Shown: positions 19,831 through 28,639 of the stretch, one piece after another
Position numbering within the stretch: the first letter of the stretch is position 1
Layout of the letters: each line of letters opens with the position of its first letter
Source of the DNA: Arsenophonus sp046530735
GTDB lineage: Bacteria > Pseudomonadota > Gammaproteobacteria > Enterobacterales > Enterobacteriaceae
Assembly: GCA_046530735.1 (NCBI GenBank)
Contig: JBHEQV010000057.1
Span: forward strand, 1-40,999
Direction of reading: 5' to 3'
DNA length: 40,999 bases
Notes under the pieces: model-generated
The model's input: the letters and a program-made list of their open reading frames with translations, nothing else
Database searches by the model: none
Told to the model about the DNA's origin: nothing
Translations under genes and position numbers: made by a program

Positions 19831-20361
19831 ATGACTACAATTATAAGTGTTCGCCGTAATGCCAAAGTTGTAATTGGTGGTGATGGACAGGCGACTATAG
19901 GCAATACCGTAATGAAAGGCAACGTTCGTAAAGTGCGCCGCCTTTATAATAATAAAGTTATCGCGGGCTTCGCAGGTAGTACTGCTGATGCATTTACACT
20001 ATTTGAACTTTTTGAACGAAAACTAGAACTTTACCAAGGACAGCTAACAAAAGCTGCTGTTGAACTAGCTAAAGATTGGCGTACTGATCGTATGCTGAGA
20101 AAACTTGAAGCGCTTTTAGCTGTTGCAGATGAGAGAAGTTCATTGATCATTACAGGTAATGGAGATGTCATCCAACCAGAAAATGATTTGATTGCTATTG
20201 GTTCTGGTGGTGCTTATGCACAAGCTTCTGCACGTGCTCTGTTAGAGAATACAGAAATGAGCGCACGTGATATTACAGAAAAATCACTAAATATAGCGAG
20301 TGATATCTGCATATATACCAACCATAATTTTAACTTTGAAGAACTCTTTTCAAAATCTTAA
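19831..20361 (+). CDS. hslV: ATP-dependent protease peptidase subunit HslV (ClpQ)
   Basis: HslV is the threonine peptidase that forms a double hexamer and degrades proteins unfolded by HslU in the cytoplasm. The product has 176 residues, as in E. coli. The start is ATG 19831 because the mature protein must begin with the nucleophile Thr2 (MTTIISVRRN) and CAAGGG lies 7 bases upstream; a longer in-frame reading from TTG 19768 has no support. Thr2, Asp18 and Lys34 of the active site and the GFAGSTADAFTLFELFE and IGSGGAYAQASARALL blocks are present. It is followed by hslU after 10 bases. Expression is probably from the sigma-32 promoter at 19713. Confidence 0.97.
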   Translation: MTTIISVRRNAKVVIGGDGQATIGNTVMKGNVRKVRRLYNNKVIAGFAGSTADAFTLFELFERKLELYQGQLTKAAVELAKDWRTDRMLRKLEALLAVADERSSLIITGNGDVIQPENDLIAIGSGGAYAQASARALLENTEMSARDITEKSLNIASDICIYTNHNFNFEELFSKS

Positions 20362-20371
20362 GGATTCAAAT

Positions 20372-21703
20372 ATGTCTGAAATGACGCCACGTGAAATTGT
20401 CAGTGAATTGGACAATTATATTATTGGTCAACACAAAGCAAAACGTTCTGTCGCTATTGCGCTACGTAATCGTTGGCGTCGTATGCAACTTGATGAAGTA
20501 TTGCGTCAAGAAGTAACACCGAAAAATATTTTGATGATTGGTCCAACTGGTGTAGGTAAAACTGAAATTGCCCGGCGCTTAGCAAAGCTGGCTAATGCTC
20601 CATTTATCAAGGTAGAAGCAACTAAGTTTACTGAAGTCGGTTATGTTGGTAAAGAGGTTGATTCTATCATTCGTGATTTAACTGACGCTGCTGTAAAAAT
20701 GGTGCGCCTTCAATCTATAGAAAAAAATGGTTACCGTGCAGAAGAACTGGCAGAAGAACGTATTCTTGATGTTTTATTGCCTCCAGCTAAAAATAATTGG
20801 GGACATCCTGATCCCCATGTAGAACCTTCTAACACACGCCAATCTTTCCGTAAAAAACTAAGAGAAGGTGAGCTAGACGATAAAGAAATCGAAATTGAAG
20901 TTTCTACTATACCAGTAGGCATTGAAATTATGGCTCCTCCTGGTATGGAGGAAATGACTAGTCAATTGCAATCTTTGTTTCAAAATCTAGCCGGGCAAAA
21001 ACATAAACCTCGTAAGATGAAGATTAAAGAAGCCTTTAAAATATTAATAGAAGAAGAAGCAGCAAAACTGGTTAATCCAGAAGAACTAAAACAGCAAGCT
21101 ATTGATTCAGTTGAACAACACGGTATTGTTTTCATTGATGAAATCGATAAAATATGCAAACGTGGAGAAACTTCTGGTCCAGATGTCTCTCGAGAAGGTG
21201 TACAACGTGATTTGCTACCTTTAGTTGAAGGCTGCACCGTTTCGACTAAACATGGTATGGTAAAAACTGACCATATTCTATTTATCGCTTCTGGCGCATT
21301 TCAGGTTACAAGTCCATCAGATTTAATTCCTGAACTACAAGGCAGATTACCTATCAGAGTCGAATTACAAGCATTGACGGCAGAAGACTTTAACCGTATT
21401 TTAACTGAACCAAATGCATCTTTAACTATACAATATAAAGCATTGATGGAAACAGAAGGTTTAAATATTGTTTTTACATCAGAAGCTATTAGTAAAATTG
21501 CTCAAGCAGCATGGCAAGTTAATGAAAAAACAGAAAATATTGGTGCTCGTCGATTACATACCGTTCTTGAACGATTAATGGAAGATATCTCTTTCAATGC
21601 CAGTGAAAGCATTGATCAAGATATTATAATTGATGCTGATTACGTTTCTAAGCATTTGGATGAGCTAGTTGCTGATGAAGATCTAAGTCGATTTATTTTA
21701 TAA
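20372..21703 (+). CDS. hslU: ATPase subunit HslU (ClpY)
   Basis: HslU is the AAA+ unfoldase that feeds HslV. The product has 443 residues from ATG 20372, identical in length to E. coli HslU, starting MSEMTPREIVSELD. AAGGA at 20360-20364 overlaps the hslV stop and serves as ribosome binding site, pointing to translational coupling. Visible elements are Walker A GPTGVGKT (57-64), pore loop GYVG (90-93), the I-domain (about 110-240), Walker B VFIDEID (253-259) and the arginine-rich GARRLHTVLERL sensor-2 block. The C-terminal DLSRFIL tail, which inserts into HslV to activate it, is complete. No damage is seen. An in-frame extension upstream inside hslV is not used. Confidence 0.98.
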   Translation: MSEMTPREIVSELDNYIIGQHKAKRSVAIALRNRWRRMQLDEVLRQEVTPKNILMIGPTGVGKTEIARRLAKLANAPFIKVEATKFTEVGYVGKEVDSIIRDLTDAAVKMVRLQSIEKNGYRAEELAEERILDVLLPPAKNNWGHPDPHVEPSNTRQSFRKKLREGELDDKEIEIEVSTIPVGIEIMAPPGMEEMTSQLQSLFQNLAGQKHKPRKMKIKEAFKILIEEEAAKLVNPEELKQQAIDSVEQHGIVFIDEIDKICKRGETSGPDVSREGVQRDLLPLVEGCTVSTKHGMVKTDHILFIASGAFQVTSPSDLIPELQGRLPIRVELQALTAEDFNRILTEPNASLTIQYKALMETEGLNIVFTSEAISKIAQAAWQVNEKTENIGARRLHTVLERLMEDISFNASESIDQDIIIDADYVSKHLDELVADEDLSRFIL

Positions 21704-21849
21704 TCTAGCGCCATTAACTTTGCTGATTATAATTCTAGGTGGGACTATAAAACCTCCCACTATGTTATAACAACAACTTATAGATTAATTAGATGAATTT
21801 AATCGGCTATCTTATGCAAAAATAGCTGCTTTGCTCGTAGAGGAATTTA
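21704..21849 (+). terminator. Spacer after hslU with a weak hairpin
   Basis: GTGGGA and TCCCAC (about 21739-21760, 10-base loop) form a short stem 35 bases after the hslU stop, followed by AT-rich DNA without a clean T-run. It is the best candidate terminator for hslVU. The rest of the spacer may hold the lost 5' end of menA, but no convincing match was found. Confidence 0.35.
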
Positions 21850-22830
21850 TAGTCACAGCTATATTTTAAATTGTTTTAGTTCAAACAATCTATTCCAAGG
21901 TCAGATAATTCGGTAAAAATAACCCTACGTCATGAAATCTATTTAGACACACTTTTAATCGACTGATATAACTGATCAGATTTTGAATATGGAATTCCTT
22001 ACAAATAACTTTCTGATTACTCAATCTTATTAGTCGATGGTAACTAATTTCGTTCTCACTAGAAAAAGTTTTGTACAATTTTACTCTATTGAAGTAAAGG
22101 ATGAAATCTTTATTGAATATCGACTCAAGAAAACGATTAACACATTCTGCATTAAACTCTTCAAAAGTTTCATTGCTCCATGACTATCTCGATCTCGGGC
22201 GATTAAGACCGCAAATTGATTCTTTTTTATTTCCCCTCCCGCGTTTTCTAGATTTCCTATGTGGAATATAACGGTTCCTTTTAAATGATTCAGGAAAAAT
22301 GTTTCGTTGACTTTAATAATAATCACTTAGTGCATTTATGTTGTCTCTCGCTGCTGAAGAAAGAAGCAAGTGGATATCTCACATCTAAACGCTGTTTTAA
22401 ATCAATGTCTGTTTGTTTTTTTTCTTTTGTAAAGTGAAGCTATTCAATATACATCGAAGATAATTAAAGCATTTACTTTTGTGATATACTTTCGCCAGAG
22501 AAAATTCCAATAAGATTGTTACATATTTTTTTGTAATTGGGATTTTGCAACGATATCGTTGTAATTATAATAAATCTCCTCAGCAGATAAAGATGTTCTC
22601 TGTGAGAATATAGGTAGGATTAAAGTGCAATAACTTGCTTCAATGTATTAATTGATATCATCCGACAGATTAATATCTAGACAACTAATGAAATGCAGAT
22701 TTATTTTAGTAGAGAGTAAGGAAAAGTCTCTTTAATCTATATGACTGCTTGTTTTTTAAGGGAACTTATGTAGCAAAAATCCTTCATACAGTAAATGGAT
22801 TTCTACTAATAACCTTTACAAACATAGCCT
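21850..22830 (-). mobile_element. Decayed IS1595-family transposase remnant
   Basis: This is the best preserved copy. Minus 22326-22081 reads IIIKVNETFFLNHLKG...VFHIGNLENAGGEIKKNQFAVLIARDRD, which matches the DETFF and IPVLIARDRDG regions of IS1595 transposases. Minus 22078-21890 carries FHIQNLISYISRLKVCLNRFHDVG, matching the HIQN-YHSRLKGW-RF-GVATKYL block. The first acidic residue of the DETFF motif is Asn here. Frames are split and the N-terminal region is full of stops, so it is inactive. It lies where the 5' half of menA should be. Confidence 0.78.
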
Positions 22831-23214
22831 GTTATTATCAAAAACTGCTTCTGGATTGTTTCGTTAGTAACAGTAATAAATGTTAACAATATGCGAAATA
22901 GAAAATAATATTAAAGCAGATAAAAATACTTTAGCAGTTAAATTAGGTGTAAAATACACCCAATTATATCATGCTATATTCATCTTAATTGTGATTTTTT
23001 TGTTTAATAATCTTTGATTAGCGTGTTATATCTTCATCATTTAACGGGTTGGTTACTCTGGCTCATTATATTTATATTGTTAAGCTATATAAAGAAAGTT
23101 GTTTATTAACATAACCTCTAAAGATATAAAATCTTTATTGGAAATAAACTTAAAGCGGCGTTACTAATTAAAATTTTATTTTCTGTTGTACTTATTTTTA
23201 ATAAATTATTGTAA
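22826..23214 (+). pseudogene. menA: menA remnant (3' part)
   Basis: MenA is the membrane prenyltransferase that attaches the isoprenoid tail in menaquinone synthesis, and menA follows hslU in E. coli. TASGLF at 22844 resembles the TACGLL of MenA. INVNNMR near 22885 resembles LNINNLRD. IENNIKADKNTLAVKLGVKYTQLYHA (about 22900-22978) resembles SDRENGKNTLVVRLGEVNARRYHA. GWLLWLIIFILLSYIKK and KAALLIKILFSVVLIFNKLL then TAA close the frame at 23214. Stops and frame changes interrupt it. Only roughly the last 40 percent is present; an IS1595-like remnant abuts its left edge. Confidence 0.82.
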
Positions 23215-23299
23215 TTTTGATTTTTCTCAGTGTTTTATGAGCTACTCTTTTAGAAAAAGAATAATTACATAAGGATATATTGAACTTTCCTTGTGCTTA

Positions 23300-23640
23300 A
23301 ATAAACGCAAATCTTGCGAACTATGTGATATCTATCAATAAGAGGTGAATGTAGTTGAATCTTTATTCTCTAACTTTGGCTGACATACTTTATTTAGTGG
23401 TTAAATTATGACAGTAAAATATTTTAAAGAGAATAAAATCATTTATGATTTTCTGAAAGAGCAGTGAGAAGGAGTGGATCTATTAGTTGATGGCTGAGGC
23501 TCTTCACGTAAAGCGCTAATAATGTTAGATTAGAGAATTTGTTATGAAAAAAACAGTAGAAAGGTATTGTTATCAACACGGTGTGCGTCAGGTTGCTAAA
23601 TTAACAGAATTAGATATTGATATTCAAGTAATCAAGTTAT
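23300..23640 (+). pseudogene. rraA: rraA remnant, regulator of RNase E
   Basis: RraA is a small trimeric inhibitor of RNase E and the next gene after menA in E. coli. The remnant contains SCELCDIYQ (23312-23332; family TSELCDIYQ), EVNVVESLFSNFG (about 23342-23385), TVKYFKENKIIYDFL near 23410-23455, VDLLVDG.GSSRKAL near 23470-23515 and ELDIDIQVI near 23606-23632. Several stops break it. The last third, which should contain the GGVTFFSGDHLYAD block, is missing before the next IS256-like copy begins at about 23.72 kb. The start codon cannot be fixed. Confidence 0.85.
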
Positions 23641-23714
23641 ATTTATTTCTGGTATATGGAATTTCAAAGATGATTATCCTTTTTGATTCATTTTATGAAT
23701 GATCTTAATAATAG

Positions 23715-25015
23715 ATAGATAATATGCAATGAAATTTACCCTACAGAGATATCTCCGAAACTAGATATTGATCTGCAATCCCTTTCATGAACTCATCCGG
23801 TAATGCTTTGCCAGGAAGCTGATAGGACACCGCCGTTGAATTCGGCTCGAAAGCCTCATTATAACTGCGAGAACATATTTAACCCTGTTTTGTATCGCCA
23901 GTAATGGTTATGTGCTACATCGAACCATGCAGTAAAAACTAGTAATGGTAATGTTGAGATTAAAGTGCCTAAGATTAGTGATGGATTGCAGCGGCAATAT
24001 AATATACTTCAACAGTTTTTTGCTATCACCTTACCTAAAGGGTACAAAAATCGGCAAAGAGCTACTGCTATGCCTGTACTTGCGAGGCATACAACCGGTG
24101 ATTTTCGTTAAACTATTAGGCGATTCTCTTGGCAAGAAGCGCATGACTTATCTGCTAGTACAATCAGCAAACTGAAACAGAAATGGCTTAAAGGGGCGTA
24201 GTCAAGATGAGAAATGTACCCTTGGTGATTTAAGCGATACCACTAACTTTATTTCTGTTCTGATGACATATACACTATGCTATCAAGCATAGCTGATCGC
24301 CTTTATCTGCTGGTAATTAATCGGAATCACTGAGCATGGACATAAAGAATTGATTTAGGTTGAATATGGTTATCGAAAGTTATAAACGTACTAGGCTGAA
24401 CTTCTGAATGACCTCCGGCTATCGTGTGCGTGCTTTAACTATATCTCCTGAGCTTGCTATGGGAGGCGGTGCTTTAGTTTTTAGAATGTAATGGAAAAGA
24501 TATTTCAAAATACTAAGCACCAACGCTGTTTTGGTATGCAAAATAGCTAATATGCTTTCTTCACTCCATAAAGATATTTTAACATCAAAAGTTAAAGTGA
24601 GCTGCGAGAAGTGATCTGGCTAGCAGAGAGAGTCCTGATGCCGCCAATAAATCACTTGATATTTTATTAATAAGGTTTTCAGCGTACTCCTCCCACTTCA
24701 GCGCGATTAGAAAGCCTAGATAATAATCAAAAAATTTCTGACATTCTATGTTTTCCGTTAGAATACTGAGCGTCATAAGAACTATGAATCCAATTTAAAT
24801 ATTGGCTTTTGCGATAGTGTGAGGCTATGAAGCTAATATCGAAAGACTGTATGATTCAAAATAATCCTTTAATGGTATTTAGCTGCTTCGTCTCTCCAGA
24901 AAAGCTGGAAACCGGCTAAGTGGAATTGACCTGCTCTGACTCTGCTGATAACAGCATCTAATTTAAAGATACAAAATAGATTCATAAAATATCAGATAAT
25001 AAACTAATTATTACA
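23715..25015 (+). mobile_element. Decayed IS256-family transposase, copy 3
   Basis: It has the same order of motifs as copy 1: VEIKVPKI near 23952-23975, LPKGYKN near 24030, ISKLKQKWLKGA near 24165-24200, ADRLYLLVINRNH near 24290-24330, NMLSSLHKDI near 24550-24580 and the IQFKD-like tail near 24955-24975. The 76 codons open at 23945-24175 are a transposase piece. Stops break every frame. The left boundary touches the truncated rraA remnant. Confidence 0.78.
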
Positions 25016-25999
25016 CATTAGATTTACTAATAACTCAATAATTATCCTTTAATTGTATTTCTTTTTCTTTATCTCACTAATTATAAAATAGTGGTAATAG
25101 CGATATATTCTAACGAATAATTTTCATCTGTTTAGTGTTATCCAGATAGTTATTTCTATTTAGAAATAAGCCTAAGCTACCTTTTCAAAATAAAGAACAT
25201 AAGTATTAGGTGCTTTTGCATCTAAACCCCCAACCAATAGGAAATAGAATAATATATAACCTGATTTTCTATTAGATTAGCAATCTCAGCGTAAATTTTG
25301 CTATTTGATAGAATTAAGTGGATTTATGGCAGCGTTAAACCTATTTTTAATCATCCTTTCATTTAATAACTGCGATAAATATTATAAATATTGCGTTGAT
25401 TATGATCAATATCACTTTCTAGTTAAATTTCAAACTTATTTATTTTAGTCCTTGCAGTTGTTTTTATGTTTTGAGATTTGATCAACAAAAGAATTAATAT
25501 GCAATATTCCCTAGTTGTGGTTTTTATATGGATTATTCAATGTTGATTAACATATTCATAAAAATAATCACCAGAAGACAAAGAATTAGATAATATGATT
25601 TGTTTTTATCTGTAAGTTACCTGTTGGTAACAAAAAGGAGAGAATCTATGAGAAAAGATTGACTAAGTAGTACTAAAACAATTTTTGCATAGGAGAAAAC
25701 TTTTCTCTTCTTTGAGATTGATATTTTATATAAAGTAGCTATTACTTGTGTTTTTAACAAAAAAACATCCATAAATTTAATTTCTTCAAGATTATAATTT
25801 TGATTATAATCAAAACATTGTTGCTTACATATGCAAAATTAAATTATTTGACGTCATTCACAAAATGAAATATCCTGGTAAATATTAAATTTAATGTAAA
25901 GCGACGTAAGGTATAGTAAAAATCTTTTCGCTAATCCAGGACACATCTACTAGAACTTATGGATTAAAACTGTTGGATCATTATTAGTTTATATTTTTA
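25016..25999. other. Gene-free region with palindromes
   Basis: About 1 kb without a recognisable gene. It contains GTTACC-TGTT-GGTAAC (25616-25631), followed by AAGGAG and an ATG at 25648 whose frame closes after four codons. It also holds an 18-bp perfect palindrome at 25798-25815. The ancestral neighbour of ytfK here may have been ytfL on the plus strand, but no match was confirmed. Confidence 0.4.
25798..25815. promoter_or_regulatory. FNR-box-like perfect palindrome
   Basis: TTTTGATTATAATCAAAA is its own reverse complement and contains TTGAT-N4-ATCAA, the FNR consensus, without mismatch. No intact gene starts nearby, so if real it is a relic or serves an unseen transcript. AT-rich DNA makes such palindromes more likely by chance. 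Confidence 0.35.
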
Positions 26000-26029
26000 T
26001 TTGCGCCACTGAGGATGATGTGGCGCAAA
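26000..26029 (-). terminator. Bidirectional-type hairpin after ytfK
   Basis: TTTGCGCCAC and GTGGCGCAAA form a perfect 10-bp, GC-containing stem with a 10-base loop, 14 bases past the ytfK stop on the minus strand. T-richness on the exit side is poor on the minus strand, while A and T runs flank both arms, as in bidirectional terminators between convergent genes. Confidence 0.7.
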
Positions 26030-26043
26030 ATTTATCAGACAAG

Positions 26044-26250
26044 TTAACCTATTTCTGCCTGGAGAATAAGAACTTCTTTATTGATTTCATTCATTATATT
26101 GAAATGCTGCTTATCCCTAATTCTAGGGGGTAGTATTTTCCCTTTGTCAAATTCAAATACTCCCATATCTTTGATATACAATCGACCACGAAATAATATC
26201 TTAACGTAACGTGCAATCTTCAGTGGATTATAACGGTAAAAAATCTTCAT
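26044..26250 (-). CDS. ytfK: YtfK, DUF1107 stringent-response factor
   Basis: YtfK is a small cytoplasmic protein of enterobacteria, reported in E. coli to bind and stimulate SpoT to make (p)ppGpp under phosphate or fatty-acid starvation. The product has 68 residues, the E. coli length, and reads MKIFYRYNPLKIARYVKILF then RGRLYIKDMGVFEFDKGKI, closely matching the family from memory. A strong ribosome binding site GGAGG lies about 9 bases before the ATG. A hairpin follows the stop, and a CRP-like palindrome and a -10 box precede it. It stands alone, with no other intact gene within 4 kb on one side and 9 kb on the other. Its intactness among dead DNA argues for selection. Confidence 0.92.
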   Translation of the reverse strand: MKIFYRYNPLKIARYVKILFRGRLYIKDMGVFEFDKGKILPPRIRDKQHFNIMNEINKEVLILQAEIG

Positions 26251-26289
26251 TCAACTTTTTCCTCCAATTTGTTGATTTTGAAGTTATAA

Positions 26290-26311
26290 AAATGTGATTT
26301 ATGACACATTT
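26290..26311. promoter_or_regulatory. CRP-like operator upstream of ytfK
   Basis: The 22-bp site begins AAATGTGA and ends CACATTT; it agrees with the CRP consensus palindrome at 18 of 22 positions by my count, with the core TGTGA-N6-ACACA. The outer 8 bp arms (AAAATGTG and CACATTTT) are perfect complements. It lies 40-61 bases before the ytfK start. Confidence 0.55.
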
Positions 26312-26315
26312 TATA

Positions 26316-26321
26316 ATTATA
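26316..26321 (-). promoter_or_regulatory. Possible ytfK -10 box
   Basis: On the minus strand TATAAT occurs 65 bases before the ATG, next to the CRP-like site, which would then lie over the start of transcription. The -35 region is poor. Confidence 0.35.
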
Positions 26322-26329
26322 GACTCTCG

Positions 26330-26729
26330 TTATAAGCTTTAGTTCTCCTTTTCCAATAAGATTTAACGATTTTACATAACATGATAACTGGTTAAATAGG
26401 TTTAATAATAATTACAATATTTTTCATTTATTACTTTAATAACTTTTCTGTATATGCCTATAGAAGCACTATGTAGCAAAAAAAATCAAGATTAGCTATG
26501 CTAATAAAAAATCATAATCATTAGTAATCAGTTTAGAAAAAATTAACAAGAAGCAGTATCTTAAAAAAGATTGCACTCAATAATAATTTTATTAACTCTC
26601 TCTTTTTTCTGCATTAACTGCTATATTTTAAAGCAATAAACTGGTGAAGAGGTGGGGAGAGAGACCCCTTTAGGTAACTATCACTGAAATCGAGGTAAAC
26701 TTTTATTGAATGAAAATGGTAAACTTATT
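26330..26729. other. Gene-free spacer
   Basis: Decayed AT-rich DNA between ytfK and the next IS256-like copy. No gene or repeat is recognised. Confidence 0.4.
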
Positions 26730-28130
26730 TTTATCGAGGAGTTATCCTCATTTTTGATGTATTGGATTCGCTGATGGATGGGGAGAAATTATCTCCTGCT
26801 GATTAATTTCGTGAATAATTTATTATCAGAGATAATATGCTATAAAATTTATATTACATGTATCCGTGAAACCAGTTTATTACCGTACCGTGATCCATTG
26901 CATGAATTCATCCATAATGCTTGATAGGAAGGTTAATTGGCACTCGCTGTTGAGATAGAGCTCGAAACCGTGTTTACGGTAACATGTTAAAATACCACTT
27001 GTTTACAGATCTCATCCGTAGTCCCGTAACGGTTGTTTACCTCAGTGAACCCCTATATAGACTAGTATTAGGAGATATTGATATTAAAGTGCCTAAGGTT
27101 AAAGTGGGATCACAGCAGCATATAGAATATACTTCAAAGAGCTATTGCTATTATCTTATTCGAAGCGTGAAAATATCAAAAAGTTGCTACAATAATCTGT
27201 ATATGCAAGGTATATATACACCAGTGATTTTTATAATTCTGGAGGTGCTTATCAGTGAAAAGCACATAGTATTTTTTTCTAAATCCTATCAGCAGATTGA
27301 AAGAGCAATGCCTTGGAGAACGCAGGCATTAACGGCTGCATTATTTAAACGATATCGCTACATTTATTACTTGGCAGATAGCATATACCGGACTGTCAGG
27401 GGAACTGATAGCCTTTTTGCTTCTAATCAAATCAACATCACTAAGAATAGACTTAAGGATCTCTAATTACGCTCAAAAATGAATATTAAAAATAAAAATG
27501 AACTAGACTGAAATTATTAATGACCTGCGAACGCGTGTCTTAACCATATTTCAGGCTTGCTATGGGAGAATGATTTTTTTGTTTTTTTTATAATGTAATA
27601 ATAAAAATATTTCTGGATACGCAATATTAATACTATTGAGTACATAAAATAACTAATGTAGTTGTTTTCACTCCTAAAAAATATGTAGCACTGAAAGTTA
27701 AGGTGAGTTACTGGAGCTCTGGCTAGCAGAGATCTATGATGTCGCTAATAAATACCTTGATATTTTGTTAATAAGGTTTTAAGTATATCCTCCAGCGATG
27801 AAGAAGCTAGAAAAAGATCGAGAATAGCTGCTGGTATCTTATACCATTCTATCAGTGCACTTGCCATCAATAAGAACAACGAATCCAATTAAATTGACTT
27901 TTGTGTGACAATAAGCCTATGAAGAGCGATACAAGCATTGTGCTTACGAAAATAATCCTTTAAATCGTATATTTAAGCTGCTACATTTTGCTCAAAAAAG
28001 CTGGAAGTGGCTCAGGGGAAGTTCAGCTGTTGATCCTGTGATTATAAACAACATTCAATTTAATGGTGGAAATAGATTTACGAAGCATTAGAGTTAAGCC
28101 TAATTACATACACTAGATTTGCTAATAACT
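26730..28130 (+). mobile_element. Decayed IS256-family transposase, copy 4, with a 160-codon open part
   Basis: The frame 26984-27466 is open for 160 codons, the longest open transposase piece in the window. It includes IDIKVPKV near 27077-27105, YLIRSVKISKSCYNNLYMQGIYTPVIF (the family WLYLKGISTGD region), a KRYRYIYYLADSIYRTVR block (family R-YVY-W-DGI--NVR) and a short C-terminal stretch. After the stop at 27466 only broken pieces follow, with an NIQF tail near 28048-28062. It looks younger than the other copies but cannot make a full transposase. Confidence 0.78.
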
Positions 28131-28639
28131 ATTTATCGATATTGCAATAGCAAAGAACTTGCCGACAAAATAAGAACCGATTCTCTATATATTGCCGAAT
28201 ATTTTCCGCTAAAGAGCTCAATGAGTTATTAATAGAGGTAATCAAACAAAAGAAATTTAATTAGAAAAAATTTCAGATAACGACATGAATAAATATTCAT
28301 GATTCAATTTTGAAAGCAGTTTTTGTAAGAACTAGTATTCAAGAAAGCAAGTAAGAATTCCTGTTTTCGAAAATTATTATTGATAATAATAGCATAGCTA
28401 AAAAAGCTAGCAACTAAAACTTAAGAATTCATGGTTAGGAAATTAAATCTCTCTTTAAGAGAAGACAGAAGCCATCCATTTTCCTAAAAGGAAAATGGGG
28501 GATTAGTTTATAGATCTATTATAAATAAAATTTCATGAAATTGTGTGTTTCTTTAACCTTACCTAGTACACTAATTTTATAGATATTAACCCTATATTTA
28601 GCTTAGTAACTTTCGTTTTTCTCTATTTTATGCATTTAT
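28131..28639. other. Gene-free spacer with a perfect hairpin
   Basis: No gene is recognised. A perfect 10-bp stem (CCATTTTCCT, AAA, AGGAAAATGG) lies at 28476-28498, preceded by the shorter TCTCTT/AAGAGA pair at about 28449-28461. It may be an old terminator. Confidence 0.4.

Noticed and set aside
20731..21237. Minus-strand open frames of 63 and 85 codons
   Set aside because: They are antisense shadows of hslU.
25137..25215. Faint resemblance to the lpd remnant near 13.08-13.15 kb
   Set aside because: The shared blocks are short and gapped, and no conserved flavoprotein motif could be read.
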